This document shows, one piece after another, positions 26,002-40,869 of a stretch of DNA of 64,000 bases. Positions within the stretch are counted from its first letter, which is position 1. The number at the start of each line of letters is the position of its first letter. The stretch covers positions 6,944,001-7,008,000 of the forward strand of contig CAVNZM010000003.1 in NCBI GenBank assembly GCA_963693365.1, read 5' to 3'. Source of the DNA: Amoebidium appalachense (taxonomy: Eukaryota > Ichthyosporea). The translations under genes were made by a program, and so were the position numbers. The notes beneath the pieces were generated by a model, which was given only the letters and a program-made list of their open reading frames with translations, was not told the DNA's origin and did no database searches.

Positions 26002-28061
26002 TGCAGAAGCGAGCCCTTGATGTGATGATGGGGGTGGCCGGGTAGCCCACAACCACCACCCCAATGCCTCGTGCAAGCATCTCTCTGCTGAAGGCACTGC
26101 ACACACACACAGTTAGCATGCATGGGCCAGCCACCTCACCACTGGTTCTGTCAGTTTCTACAAGGCGTTTTGGGTTCACATACGGTATCGTTTAATTCGT
26201 GCTTTTTGTGAGTTAAACACTTTTAGTTGGGAATTCAGGAAATTGATTGCTTAGATTCTAACTAGCTTATCAGAACCGCGATCACTCCTCAGAGCCTCCT
26301 CATCATTTTCTCAGATCCAATGCAACTAAAGACACCACTAACCAATCACAGATCTTCAATCACTGCTCAATGCGTTAGCTTCAAAAACCACAAATCCAAT
26401 GATCCCAGTTGCCAAACCCAAATATTTCGAGAAACGGAAAGACCCACTGCACATTATGTGGGTGTGTGCATCTGCATGAAGAATGTCCAGGATCGACCAT
26501 TCCTCCGCATGTGACCACAAGATACAAAAGGGCAGGTTGGGTTCTAACGAGAAAAGAGCAAACCCGAATGGAATACAACAAAGACGAAATAAAAGAGAGA
26601 CAGACAGGGAGAGATGGGGTCGGGAGCGGGCAGGTAAAGGGGCGGCAGGGTGGGGTTGGGCTGGGGAGGGGGAGCCGAGCAGGGAGGGGGGAGAGGGGAG
26701 GAGGGAGGGGAGAAAGGTGACGAAGAGTGAGACAGGTGGAAAGGAACGGAGGGTTACACCAGAGAGAGCAAGGAGGTAATGGGGGAGAGAGAATGGTCAT
26801 GAGAAGGGGAGAAGGGTGGGACGGAGGTAAGAAACAAGGGAGGGAAGAACGGAGGGAAGGAAGAAAAGAGGGAGAGAGGGAGGGGGGAGGAATGGAGAGT
26901 GGGGGGGAGAGTGTTTTTTTTTTTTTTTTTTTTGGGGGGGGGGGGGGGGGGAGGGAAGGGGGGAAGGTGTGAGAGAGTGGGGATGGGGGGGGGGGGGGGG
27001 GGGGGAAGAGCAATACAGGGAGCAAGGGAGGAAACCAAACACGTGAAAAGAAGGGCGAGAGGAAAGAGGTGGACTGTGCCACAGTGCGAGAGATGGAGGG
27101 GTGCGGGGGTGTAATGTGTTACAGCCTGCTAAGTGCGCATTCACGACAGACAACCCTATTCCCGCGGGGGAGGGGGGGGGGGGGGGGGGTTGAATGCGTC
27201 AAAAAGTACGAAGTACACAAGAACAAACCGATAACACGATGCAGATGCAAGCCATACATAAATTGTATGCATAATAAGCAGAGCCCATCCTCAGGGGGGG
27301 CCCACGTCATCCACAGTACCCGAGTTTCGACCTATTCACCTTGTTAACGAAACCCAACTCAGATACTGTTTCACTTGAACATGGGTAGGTCACCCGTCTT
27401 GATCAGAGACGAGCAGGGTTGCTTATGCAGGCAAGGGCAGTGGGAAAGGCCGGGGGTTAAAGTTGCACAGTAAGCAGAAGCAAGAAAAATATAGATAGGA
27501 ACTCAGGAGACGGGGCTTCTAGGAAGCTCCCCCGCCGCTACCTAAGTCGATACTTCCCTGGCTAACATACTACACCAGCTGAAAAGAATTAAGTCCCGAA
27601 GGCCGCAGAATTCGCAATCAGAGGGGAAAATATGAGATTTGACCCACGCCGCAGGGTAGTAACACGCTTACTAGGGCCGAACTTTAACGTCTTCGAACGG
27701 AAAGCTATGCCCCCGGATGTCAGCCGGAAATATGGTATCACCCATTGCTTTGGGCTTGAAAAAAGCCAAATCGATAGTCCGAGTTATGTTACGCCGGCGG
27801 GTAACATGCCGCATGGGTTCCAAGGGAGCTGTCGCCAACAGAGCGGTGTGTGCATGCATGCGCGTAGTGTGTCTATCGCTATGGGAGAGGGTATGCAGAA
27901 GTGGACAGATGAAGTGTGTGGAGAGAAAAACAGTAGGAAGAAAAGTAGACACCGGTGTGTGCAACCCCGCACAACATACACACACACACACACACACATA
28001 AATAAGCGAAGATTACAGGTAATCAACCAGAACAACAAATGACAAGCAAAACAACAGGCGC

Positions 28062-28098
<37 letters not shown>

Positions 28099-29493
28099 AG
28101 AGGGAGAGAGAGAGAAAAGGGGGGGGGGGAGGGGAGGGGAGGGGGGTCTTAGGGATGCTGCAGAATCGTTAGATATTAGATAAATCGTACCAATACGATC
28201 ATTCTCTCTCATATACATACATACATATATATATATATATATGGGGGGGGGGGGGGGGGGGGGGGGGGGTCGTACGCAATCTTTGCCGGGTGGAAGAGCA
28301 GCAGGGGAACGACCGGGGAGTCATCAGAGCCGTAGATGATGAACCCCATCTCCAGGCACTGTGTGTGTGTGTGAGTGTGTGTGTGCGCGCGTGCGCGTGA
28401 GCAAGTGAGTGGGTGGGGGTTTATGTGTGTGTGTGTGTGTGTATGTGTGTGTCTCTGTGTGTGTGTAGGGAGGGGGGCGGGAGGGGGGAGGCGGAGTGTA
28501 GGTGAGTGGGTGGATGCGTGGGTGGGTGAATGGATGGGTGTGTGTGTGGGTGGGGGGAAGTGGGTAAGTGAGTGAATGTGTGCACCATTTTTTTTTTTTT
28601 TTTGGGGGGGGGGGGTGGTGGTGGTGATGTATGCGTTAGAGGGTTCTAAATATGGAGGAGACAACAAAGAGCAACAACAAAACGTCACAAAAGTGGGAAA
28701 CCCAAATTCAAACAATTTAAGCGTGCAGGCAGAGGACACTTGAACAGAGCCCATCATCAGGGGGGTTCCTATGCCTCCACAAAAGCATGGGTTTCGACTC
28801 TTTAAACTCGGGGGAGGAAAAAGGTGATGCGATTGAGGCTCGTACTCAGTAAGAAACACGAGCCCAGAACGGGAACACACACATAAGGCAAGGGGTGGGG
28901 GAGAGAGAGAGAGAGAGAGAGGGGGAGGGGGGGGGGGTAGCCAATTGAATAGCCCATACAACTTCATTTGTTTCCTAATTCTTTGCAAGCAAATATCAGC
29001 CCCAAGTCACAACCAGGAGGTGCAGCAAAGAGACAGTGCACATACCTTCCTGCGGAAATAGCGTGTGTTCTCGTGGATCTGACGGATACGCCGTTCACCT
29101 GCGCACAAATCAAGCCATCAGCCTTATGCTCGGTAGTTTATCCCTCCACATGCGCACAAACCCACCGACTCATCAACCAAATATGCACGCACACACACGC
29201 GAGCGCACGCACACACCGGTGCGCACATGCATACACATACACACACACTGCCTCAGCCATTGCAGTCTCAGGTGCACACCCCTGCCCTCGTTCCCTCACA
29301 CCCAAACACCCACAACCCACAGACGACCGCGCTGTTTCCTGGTTCAACCTTTGGCCGTGCAAATCCCCCATCGAAAAAACACATCTCGCACCGTAACCCC
29401 CCCCCCCCTCCCCCCCCCTCTTCCCCCGGGGTCATAATAAGGGAAAGAAAGAAACAAACAAGAAAAAACGAAAACCAAAGTAATGGGCGCCAA

Positions 29494-29564
<71 letters not shown>

Positions 29565-29694
29565 TGTGTTGGGGGCGGGCGGGCGGGGGGCGGGGGGGAG
29601 GCGAGGACACAACCAGGGATCCAGGCACAGGGCTCATTATAAGCTTTGATAATGATGCAGAAAAATGCCAACCATCCCGCTCCTAGTCCCCCGT

Positions 29695-29725
<31 letters not shown>

Positions 29726-30297
29726 CCCCAACACACACCCACGCACGCGCCCACACCCCCTCACGCACGTACCCTCTCCCCTGTCCCAGTCCCCGGCTAT
29801 GATGGCCATGGAGGCCATGACCTGTGCAGCCACAGGGGGGGCCATGGAGGGCGCATAGATGGACGAGTGGCACTTGGCCCGGATGGATAAGATCATGTCC
29901 TGGGTGATATAAGTGGGTCAGATATATAAATGGATAGATAGGATCATGTCCTGGGTGATTTAAGTGGGTCAGATATATAAATGGATAGATAGGATCATGT
30001 CCTGGGTGCAATGCGTCAGATGGGCGGCTGGCAGCATGCAGGCAATACGTCAGATGGGTAGCAGGGGGGGGAGCAGGCACACACCACCATGGAGTAAAAA
30101 AAAGGCAGGGCCGTGAAGAAATAAAATGCTCCTAATCATAGCCCCCCCCGTTGGTGGGGTTGGGGGTTGGAGGGTGAAGGTGCTGCCATTTCAAAATTTT
30201 ACACTTGCGCCCATTGCGGGTTAGAGAAACGAGCTGACCAAGTCCCTCCCCCCTCCTCCCGGAGGCAACACACACAGACACGCACACAGACACACAT

Positions 30298-30363
<66 letters not shown>

Positions 30364-30687
30364 AGCCCCACATCCACACACCACACGCACACATGCACAA
30401 CAGCCCCCCCCCCCCCCAAAACCCGCTCACCCCTACCTTGCTAGCCGCAATGTAACCACCAGCGGCACCAAAAGACTTGGTGAATGTGCCCATCATGATG
30501 TCGACATCAGCTGGATCCACCCCCCAGTACTCCGTCACCCCCCTGCCCGTAGGCCCCATGGCGCCAATGCTGTGGGCCTCATCCAGATACAGGTAGGCCT
30601 TGTACTTCTTCTTTAATGCCACTATCTCACGCAGTAGGCAGGTGGTCCCCTCCATGGAGTACAGGCCCTCAACTACAATCAGAATCT

Positions 30688-30741
<54 letters not shown>

Positions 30742-31253
30742 GTGTAGGGGAGGAGGGGTGGGGGTTAGCATGTGTTCAGAGGCCGAAGTACACACCAACG
30801 ATGGACAACACAGTGCAGACTGCAGAACACACAAAGATGCATGACAACAGAACCCATCCTCGGGCAAGTGTAAGCCATCCCCACTACCCGAGTCTCCACT
30901 CCGGGGGGGGGGGGGGGGGGGGGGGGGGATTGGGTGTTCAGTGGCACACATCAGGGAGACATGAAGTACTGAGACAGTGTGACATACAGTGTAAAGATGA
31001 TCAGAGATATAGTCCGTCATTTGTCCCTCAGCTACGTTTTGTTTGCCATCACGTTTTGGTGCCTATCCTATGTCCTGCGTGCATTCATACCCATTCAACT
31101 CCTCGTGTTATCGTGCAGAGACCCCCCCCCCCCCCCCCAAAAAAAAAAAAAAAAAAAAAAAAAAAACATGTCTTACCTTCTTGTAGGGGCGGTGTGTGCG
31201 GGGCTGACCCTCAGCCACGGCCCTCCTGAGCAGATACTCGAGATTCTTCATGT
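26002..31253 (-). pseudogene. SPTLC2: SPTLC2 fragment, exons 6-11 (exon 11 truncated)
   Basis: Minus-strand exon equivalents are 31177-31253 (6), 30437-30685 (7, with DEAHS and GTFTKSFG), 29773-29899 (8), 29046-29098 (9), 28276-28358 (10) and 26002-26096 (truncated 11). Exon 11 is broken after SRARFC, and the frame continues into the 55-bp array to a stop at about 25979. Exons 1-5 and 12 are missing, so it cannot encode an enzyme. The reading frames themselves show no internal lesion, consistent with recent origin or artefact. Confidence 0.88.
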
Positions 31254-31389
31254 CTGCAGAACAAATAAATCACTAACCGAGCATACACGGGGATTAAGGG
31301 GGGCTACGGACTAATACGTGTCTGGACATACAGGACTCACCTAAAAACACACTGCTTCTACTAGCACACCCGATCAGACGCAGTTCGAG
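26002..31389. repeat. segmental duplication, copy 2 (truncated, ~5.4 kb)
   Basis: Matches 11076-16476. The left end cuts SPTLC2 exon 11. The right end lies in SPTLC2 intron 5 and is fused, with a shared AG, to sequence equivalent to 11205 in intron 10. It therefore holds only exons 11 (truncated) to 6. Confidence 0.93.
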
Positions 31390-32185
31390 CCACCTCACCA
31401 CTGGTTCTGTCAGTTTCTACAAGGCGTTTTGGGTTCACATACGGTATCGTTTAATTCGTGCTTTTTGTGAGTTAAACACTTTTAGTTGGGAATTCAGGAA
31501 ATTGATTGCTTAGATTCTAACTAGCTTATCAGAACCGCGATCACTCCTCAGAGCCTCCTCATCATTTTCTCAGATCCAATGCAACTAAAGACACCACTAA
31601 CCAATCACAGATCTTCAATCACTGCTCAATGCGTTAGCTTCAAAAACCACAAATCCAATGATCCCAGTTGCCAAACCCAAATATTTCGAGAAACGGAAAG
31701 ACCCACTGCACATTATGTGGGTGTGTGCATCTGCATGAAGAATGTCCAGGATCGACCATTCCTCCGCATGTGACCACAAGATACAAAAGGGCAGGTTGGG
31801 TTCTAACGAGAAAAGAGCAAACCCGAATGGAATACAACAAAGACGAAATAAAAGAGAGACAGACAGGGAGAGATGGGGTCGGGAGCGGGCAGGTAAAGGG
31901 GCGGCAGGGTGGGGTGGGGGGGGGGGGGGGGAGCCGAGCAGGGGGGGGGGAGAGGGGAGGAGGGAGGGGAGAAAGGTGACGAAGAGTGAGACAGGTGGAA
32001 AGGAACGGAGGGTTACACCAGAGAGAGCAAGGAGGTAATGGGGGAGAGAGAATGGTCATGAGAAGGGGAGAAGGGTGGGACGGAGGTAAGAAACAAGGGA
32101 GGGAAGAACGGAGGGAAGGAAGAAAAGAGGGAGAGAGGGAGGGGGGGAGGAATGGAGAGTGGGGGGGAGAGTGTTTTTTTTTTTT

Positions 32186-32216
<31 letters not shown>

Positions 32217-33333
32217 GAGGGAAGGGGGGAAGGTGTGAGAGAGTGGGGATGGGGGGGGGGGGGGGGGGGGGGGGGAAGAGCAATACAGGGAGCAAGGGAG
32301 GAAACCAAACACGTGAAAAGAAGGGCGAGAGGAAAGAGGTGGACTGTGCCACAGTGCGAGAGATGGAGGGGTGCGGGGGGTGTAATGTGTTACAGCCTGC
32401 TAAGTGCGCATTCACGACAGACAACCCTATTCCCGCGGGGGGAGGGGGGGGGGGGGGGGGGTTGAATGCGTCAAAAAGTACGAAGTACACAAGAACAAAC
32501 CGATAACACGATGCAGATGCAAGCCATACATAAATTGTATGCATAATAAGCAGAGCCCATCCTCAGGGGGGGCCCACGTCATCCACAGTACCCGAGTTTC
32601 GACCTATTCACCTTGTTAACGAAACCCAACTCAGATACTGTTTCACTTGAACATGGGTAGGTCACCCGTCTTGATCAGAGACGAGCAGGGTTGCTTATGC
32701 AGGCAAGGGCAGTGGGAAAGGCCGGGGGTTAAAGTTGCACAGTAAGCAGAAGCAAGAAAAATATAGATAGGAACTCAGGAGACGGGGCTTCTAGGAAGCT
32801 CCCCCGCCGCTACCTAAGTCGATACTTCCCTGGCTAACATACTACACCAGCTGAAAAGAATTAAGTCCCGAAGGCCGCAGAATTCGCAATCAGAGGGGAA
32901 AATATGAGATTTGACCCACGCCGCAGGGTAGTAACACGCTTACTAGGGCCGAACTTTAACGTCTTCGAACGGAAAGCTATGCCCCCGGATGTCAGCCGGA
33001 AATATGGTATCACCCATTGCTTTGGGCTTGAAAAAAGCCAAATCGATAGTCCGAGTTATGTTACGCCGGCGGGTAACATGCCGCATGGGTTCCAAGGGAG
33101 CTGTCGCCAACAGAGCGGTGTGTGCATGCATGCGCGTAGTGTGTCTATCGCTATGGGAGAGGGTATGCAGAAGTGGACAGATGAAGTGTGTGGAGAGAAA
33201 AACAGTAGGAAGAAAAGTAGACACCGGTGTGTGCAACCCCGCACAACATACACACACACACACACACACATAAATAAGCGAAGATTACAGGTAATCAACC
33301 AGAACAACAAATGACAAGCAAAACAACAGGCGC

Positions 33334-33369
<36 letters not shown>

Positions 33370-33546
33370 AGAGGGAGAGAGAGAGAAAAGGGGGGGGGGG
33401 AGGGGAGGGGGAGGGGGGTCTTAGGGATGCTGCAGAATCGTTAGATATTAGATAAATCGTACCAATACGATCATTCTCTCTCATATACATACATACATAT
33501 ATATATATATATATGGGGGGGGGGGGGGGGGGGGGGGGGGTCGTAC

Positions 33547-34765
33547 GCAATCTTTGCCGGGTGGAAGAGCAGCAGGGGAACGACCGGGGAGTCATCAGAG
33601 CCGTAGATGATGAACCCCATCTCCAGGCACTGTGTGTGTGTGTGAGTGTGTGTGTGCGCGCGTGCGCGTGAGCAAGTGAGTGGGTGGGGGTTTATGTGTG
33701 TGTGTGTGTGTGTATGTGTGTGTCTCTGTGTGTGTGTAGGGAGGGGGGCGGGAGGGGGGAGGCGGAGTGTAGGTGAGTGGGTGGATGCGTGGGTGGGTGA
33801 ATGGATGGGTGTGTGTGTGGGTGGGGGGAAGTGGGTAAGTGAGTGAATGTGTGCACCATTTTTTTTTTTTTTTGGGGGGGGGGGGGTGGTGGTGGTGATG
33901 TATGCGTTAGAGGGTTCTAAATATGGAGGAGACAACAAAGAGCAACAACAAAACGTCACAAAAGTGGGAAACCCAAATTCAAACAATTTAAGCGTGCAGG
34001 CAGAGGACACTTGAACAGAGCCCATCATCAGGGGGGTTCCTATGCCTCCACAAAAGCATGGGTTTCGACTCTTTAAACTCGGGGGAGGAAAAAGGTGATG
34101 CGATTGAGGCTCGTACTCAGTAAGAAACACGAGCCCAGAACGGGAACACACACATAAGGCAAGGGGTGGGGGAGAGAGAGAGAGAGAGAGAGGGGGAGGG
34201 GGGGGGGTAGCCAATTGAATAGCCCATACAACTTCATTTGTTTCCTAATTCTTTGCAAGCAAATATCAGCCCCAAGTCACAACCAGGAGGTGCAGCAAAG
34301 AGACAGTGCACATACCTTCCTGCGGAAATAGCGTGTGTTCTCGTGGATCTGACGGATACGCCGTTCACCTGCGCACAAATCAAGCCATCAGCCTTATGCT
34401 CGGTAGTTTATCCCTCCACATGCGCACAAACCCACCGACTCATCAACCAAATATGCACGCACACACACGCGAGCGCACGCACACACCGGTGCGCACATGC
34501 ATACACATACACACACACTGCCTCAGCCATTGCAGTCTCAGGTGCACACCCCTGCCCTCGTTCCCTCACACCCAAACACCCACAACCCACAGACGACCGC
34601 GCTGTTTCCTGGTTCAACCTTTGGCCGTGCAAATCCCCCATCGAAAAAACACATCTCGCACCGTAACCCCCCCCCCCCCCTCCCCCCCCCTCTTCCCCCG
34701 GGGTCATAATAAGGGAAAGAAAGAAACAAACAAGAAAAAACGAAAACCAAAGTAATGGGCGCCAA

Positions 34766-34836
<71 letters not shown>

Positions 34837-35562
34837 TGTGTTGGGGGCGGGCGGGCGGGGGGCGGGGGGGAGGCGAGGACACAACCAGGGATCCAGGCAC
34901 AGGGCTCATTATAAGCTTTGATAATGATGCAGAAAAATGCCAACCATCCCGCTCCTAGTCCCCCGTCCCCCCCCCCCCCCCCCCCCCTCCCCCCAACACA
35001 CACCCACGCACGCGCCCACACCCCCTCACGCACGTACCCTCTCCCCTGTCCCAGTCCCCGGCTATGATGGCCATGGAGGCCATGACCTGTGCAGCCACAG
35101 GGGGGGCCATGGAGGGCGCATAGATGGACGAGTGGCACTTGGCCCGGATGGATAAGATCATGTCCTGGGTGATATAAGTGGGTCAGATATATAAATGGAT
35201 AGATAGGATCATGTCCTGGGTGATTTAAGTGGGTCAGATATATAAATGGATAGATAGGATCATGTCCTGGGTGCAATGCGTCAGATGGGCGGCTGGCAGC
35301 ATGCAGGCAATACGTCAGATGGGTAGCAGGGGGGGGAGCAGGCACACACCACCATGGAGTAAAAAAAAGGCAGGGCCGTGAAGAAATAAAATGCTCCTAA
35401 TCATAGCCCCCCCCGTTGGTGGGGTTGGGGGTTGGAGGGTGAAGGTGCTGCCATTTCAAAATTTTACACTTGCGCCCATTGCGGGTTAGAGAAACGAGCT
35501 GACCAAGTCCCTCCCCCCTCCTCCCGGAGGCAACACACACAGACACGCACACAGACACACAT

Positions 35563-35630
<68 letters not shown>

Positions 35631-35953
35631 AGCCCCACATCCACACACCACACGCACACATGCACAACAGCCCCCCCCCCCCCAAAACCCGCTCACCCCT
35701 ACCTTGCTAGCCGCAATGTAACCACCAGCGGCACCAAAAGACTTGGTGAATGTGCCCATCATGATGTCGACATCAGCTGGATCCACCCCCCAGTACTCCG
35801 TCACCCCCCTGCCCGTAGGCCCCATGGCGCCAATGCTGTGGGCCTCATCCAGATACAGGTAGGCCTTGTACTTCTTCTTTAATGCCACTATCTCACGCAG
35901 TAGGCAGGTGGTCCCCTCCATGGAGTACAGGCCCTCAACTACAATCAGAATCT

Positions 35954-36009
<56 letters not shown>

Positions 36010-36406
36010 GTGTAGGGGAGGAGGGGTGGGGGTTAGCATGTGTTCAGAGGCCGAAGTACACACCAACGATGGACAACACAGTGCAGACTGCAGAACACAC
36101 AAAGATGCATGACAACAGAACCCATCCTCGGGCAAGTGTAAGCCATCCCCACTACCCGAGTCTCCACTCCGGGGGGGGGGGGGGGGGGGGGGGGGGATTG
36201 GGTGTTCAGTGGCACACATCAGGGAGACATGAAGTACTGAGACAGTGTGACATACAGTGTAAAGATGATCAGAGATATAGTCCGTCATTTGTCCCTCAGC
36301 TACGTTTTGTTTGCCATCACGTTTTGGTGCCTATCCTATGTCCTGCGTGCATTCATACCCATTCAACTCCTCGTGTTATCGTGCAGAGACCCCCCCCCCC
36401 CCCCCA

Positions 36407-36439
<33 letters not shown>

Positions 36440-37555
36440 ATGTCTTACCTTCTTGTAGGGGCGGTGTGTGCGGGGCTGACCCTCAGCCACGGCCCTCCTG
36501 AGCAGATACTCGAGATTCTTCATGTCTGCAGAACAAATAAATCACTAACCGAGCATACACGGGGATTAAGGGGGGCTACGGACTAATACGTGTCTGGACA
36601 TACAGGACTCACCTAAAAACACACTGCTTCTACTAGCACACCCGATCAGACGCAGTTCGAGTAACCATAACCAGTCCATTAGAGCATGTGCACAGGCAGC
36701 CAAAACCCCCAGTCAAGACCCCCCTCCCCACCCCACACCTACACAAACGAACCGACCCCCTCCCCCCCCAAAAATAAAAATAAAAATAATTTAAAATATT
36801 GAGAAGAAAGGCAAAACGGCAGAAAGAAAGAGAAGAAAAGAAGGTAAAGGGCAACGACAGAGCAGCCCTATACAGCAGCTCCCCCCCCCCCCCCCCCCCC
36901 CCCCCAAAAGCACACACATATCCCCCACCCACCCATAAACCCCACCCCACCTACACCCACATACCGTTGTGTTGGAAGACCTGGATGCGTGCCCCCGACA
37001 CCCTAGCGCCCAACACCAGGGAGCTGTGGTTGTACGAGTCGCTGAGGATCAGGCAGCCCTTGTCCACCAGGCACGGGATGGTCGTACTGTTGGTGGCAAA
37101 CCCCATGCCCACTACCATGGCTGCCTCCTGTAAAGTCACGGTGATGGGCGTTGGTGAGTACGCGGTGAGGCCATATGTCAGAGCCCCCCCCCCCCCCCCC
37201 CCCCCCCCCACACACACCTCCTCCTGCCATGCATATGCCCACAGCATGCACACACACACAGACAAGCATACGCCCACAGCACGTGCAGGCATATACATTG
37301 ATTTGTCCTCAACGCACAGCCATCTCAATACCAGCCCCCCCGTTCACCGATAGCGCCTAAGTGCCGCCCCATACCGCCACCCCTCTGTCTAAGATGCACA
37401 CATCCACTTGTTGTGCACGTGAGCACACACCCTCCTCACATTCAGCCCACACCCCCACCTCACCTCTCATGAAACCAACTGCCAGAGGTTGATTAAGTCA
37501 CAACCCATATCCTCTAACGTACAACCAAATAACTGTCCATCCAGCCCACCACCTA

Positions 37556-37590
<35 letters not shown>

Positions 37591-38642
37591 CCCCACATAC
37601 ACACACACGCAAGCACCCACCCCCCCACACACGCATCCAAACACACACACACACACAGACACACGAGGGCACGCCCACGCCCACGCACACACACACACAC
37701 ACCCGCGCACCCATGCACTCACACACACACACGCACACACCCCCACACCCCCCCACCCCCACCCACACACACACAGACACCCACCCACGCACACGCACCT
37801 TGCCGACAAAGTCAGCCACCCTCTGCTCACAGTCCACCAGCAGTTGGTATGTGCCCATCTCCATAGAGGGGCTGCCGGCCGTGGCCTGAAAGGGATACCC
37901 TTGGTCAGGTGGAACACAAAGGAACCCGGTGGAAGGGTGCTTACACACGTGCATGAGTGTGCATGTGCATGGGGGTTATGCATGTGCATGGGGGTGCACA
38001 GATGGGTGTGCATGGGCATGTGTGTGCACATGTGTATGGGCGTGCACAAGGACAGGGGTAACGCAGAGCAGCCATGCAGATGCATATGCTCCACCCCAAT
38101 GATGAGTCTAATAGTCATGTGGTCTCTTCGATTGCCTGTGCAATCCCATGGCCAAAGCACCGTTGTCGATGCCTAGGAAGGGGGGGGGGGGGGAGGGGGG
38201 GGGAATTCAAGTGTCTCCCCCCCCCCCCCCCCGCCTCTTCCCTTGCCTAGTTCACTACCAACATGCATGCAGTGTTGTGAAGGGGCGCAACCACAGGCAT
38301 GCACGTGCACACAGGCATGCACGTGCACACAGGCATGCACGGGCACACAGGCATGCACGGGCACACAGGCATGCACGGGCACGTACCCCGTACTCCTCGA
38401 GGATCTTGATGGCATAGTCTGCGCATGTGCCTGTGCTGTCGGCAAAGCCCAGGTAGTTGTATGAGCCCAAGTTGAGCGCACGGGTCGTGGTGTCCTGCAT
38501 CCTGGAAGCACAGCCTGTAAGAAGTACACACCATGCTTTCTCTACTCCCCCCCCCCCCCCCCCAAAACCGACAACACACACACACAAAACAAGTGCACAG
38601 ACAGAGGTACCGACACCGACACCGACACTAATACCGGCACAT

Positions 38643-38684
<42 letters not shown>

Positions 38685-38853
38685 CGTGGAACAGAAAATG
38701 AAACGGTATGGTTGCACGGCAAGGGTGTGCGGCATCAGCCACCACCCCAACACAACGGACAGCACGGGGTCGTGTCTGCATGTATGCATGTCTGTACATG
38801 AGTGCGTGCGTGTGTGTGTGTGTGTGTGTGTGTGTATGACTGTGTGTGTGTGC

Positions 38854-38894
<41 letters not shown>

Positions 38895-38909
38895 ACTGTG
38901 TGTGTGTGC

Positions 38910-38960
<51 letters not shown>

Positions 38961-38973
38961 ACCGTGTGTGTGC

Positions 38974-39012
<39 letters not shown>

Positions 39013-40869
39013 GGCACGCACATGCATGCGTGTGTGCATGGTGTGTTTCTTCCATCCCTTTTTATTGGGTACTTCTTTTCGGCCGATTAATTGTCTCCAT
39101 TCCAGCACATCCGGGTCAAGCCAATTGCTCAGCCTATAAATCAATTTTCAGAACTGCAATCTCCTTCCTAACGATTTATCATTATTTACCGTTTCTTTCT
39201 TTCTTTTTTTTCTCTTTTCGTTTTCTTTTTTGTTGTATCATGGCGCATCTATACCTTGCTACCGGCAAAATGATGGTGCACAGCTAATGCGCAGCACACC
39301 GATCATATAGCTAGAATCCCATCTGACACGGCCCAAAAGTCCAAAAGAAATACCCTATAAATGCTTTCCTTTTTGCCGGCTGTAGAGGACAGGGGGGAGG
39401 GGGAAGGGGGGGGGGGGGGGGGGGGGGGGAGGGGGGAGGTAAAGAATGCATTCGAGATCACAAAGTACAGTCTCAGATCTACGACATACAAAACACACCA
39501 GAAAGAAGGAGGGAGAGGGGGGGGAGGGGGGGGTGTCTCTCTACTTGAAGGTCCAGTTGTAGTCGTCTGATGTGCGGTCCAGCAGCTCAAAATAGCCCCC
39601 AGGCACGCCCGTGATGGGCCTGTTCCAACAGTCCCTAATGCGCCTATAGAGGTTGCGCGTGTAAAACGACTCAAAGTCCGCATACAGAGGCACAAACCCC
39701 TGTGTGTGTGTGTGTGTAAGGGGAAACAAGGGAAGGGGGGGGAGGTGGGTGACTTGAGCATGTGCATGTATGTGTTGTTTGTGTCCTTATTTGGGCGGAT
39801 GGGTGTGCATGTGCGGGCGTGCAGACCGTGTACGTGGGTGTGTGGTTGGATGGGTACGTGCACACTCGGATGTATGTGTGTGTGTCTGTATTGTGTGCCC
39901 ATGTGATGTGTGTACAATATACGTGCAGGCATGTGTACTTCTTACGTTTGTGTGTGCGTGTGCCTCTACACATGCGTGCTTAACGTACTTGCCTCTAAGG
40001 TGGACGGCAGGTGTGTGATATGCAGGCGTATTATACTGTGCGTTTGTGGGTTGGAGTATTTACGTGTGGATTTATGACCGTATGTATGTGTCCATATGTA
40101 TTTATGCGCGTGTGCGTGCACACAAGTCGACATGTGCACGTAAAAGTGTGTTTGTGTGTGCGTGTGTCTGTGCATGTGTGTGCCAACCAGACTAGTGTCT
40201 GTGCTTGTGTGCTTGCCCATGCAGTGTTCGGGCACGTTTGTGTGTGTATGTGTGTGTGTGTGTGTGTACGTGTGTGTGTATATGTGTGCCGTTACCCGGC
40301 AAGCATCCGAGCTTGTGTCCGCATATATGTGTGTGTTGTGCGTGTGCGGGTGTGTCCACACACTAACACAGTGAACTCGCATCCTTATGTTCTGCTCCGT
40401 TATCCCAGCAACCCTCATCCCCAGGCCTCGTAACTACCCCCCCCTGCCTCCCCCCTCCCCCTAAATCCCATCCAGCGTGCCTCTTCCCCCATCCTTCCCA
40501 ACCCAAACCCCGCTCTCACCCTCAACCCACTTTCCGCTCATTTAACGGTCCATTCCTTCCACTCCCTCCATCCGCACATCCCCCCCCGCCCCCCTCTCCC
40601 CCTTCCGCACGTACCTTGTTCCCCTTCTCCCGGGGCACCTTTGAGCTCTCCAGGCCATAGCGTCTCATCAGGTCCCTTGCGTGGCCAAAGACTATCAGCA
40701 CTGCGTAGGACAGATATGTCCACACGGCCACCCATATCGTGGGCTCTTCAAACTCGTCATGTTGGGCACCAAATATCGGTGGCTCCGGCTCGTATGTCTG
40801 TGCGGATCGGGTGTTGCGTAAGGGGGCAGCAGACAACGTGAAGCATAGCAAAAAAGTGTTGAACAACAT
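33547..40869 (-). pseudogene. SPTLC2: truncated duplicate of SPTLC2, exons 1-10 (lacks exons 11-12)
   Basis: Exon equivalents 1-10: 40615-40869, 39545-39699, 38387-38501, 37799-37885, 36965-37127, 36449-36525, 35703-35951, 35038-35164, 34316-34368, 33547-33629. All keep open frames and canonical splice sites. The breakpoint at 31389/31390 lies in intron 10, so exon 11 ([18 protein letters not shown]) and the terminal exon are not attached. Downstream on the strand come copy 2 exons 6-11 in the same orientation. Splicing exon 10 to the truncated exon 11 at 26096 would give a protein ending shortly after SRARFC. Non-functional unless the assembly is wrong. Confidence 0.85.
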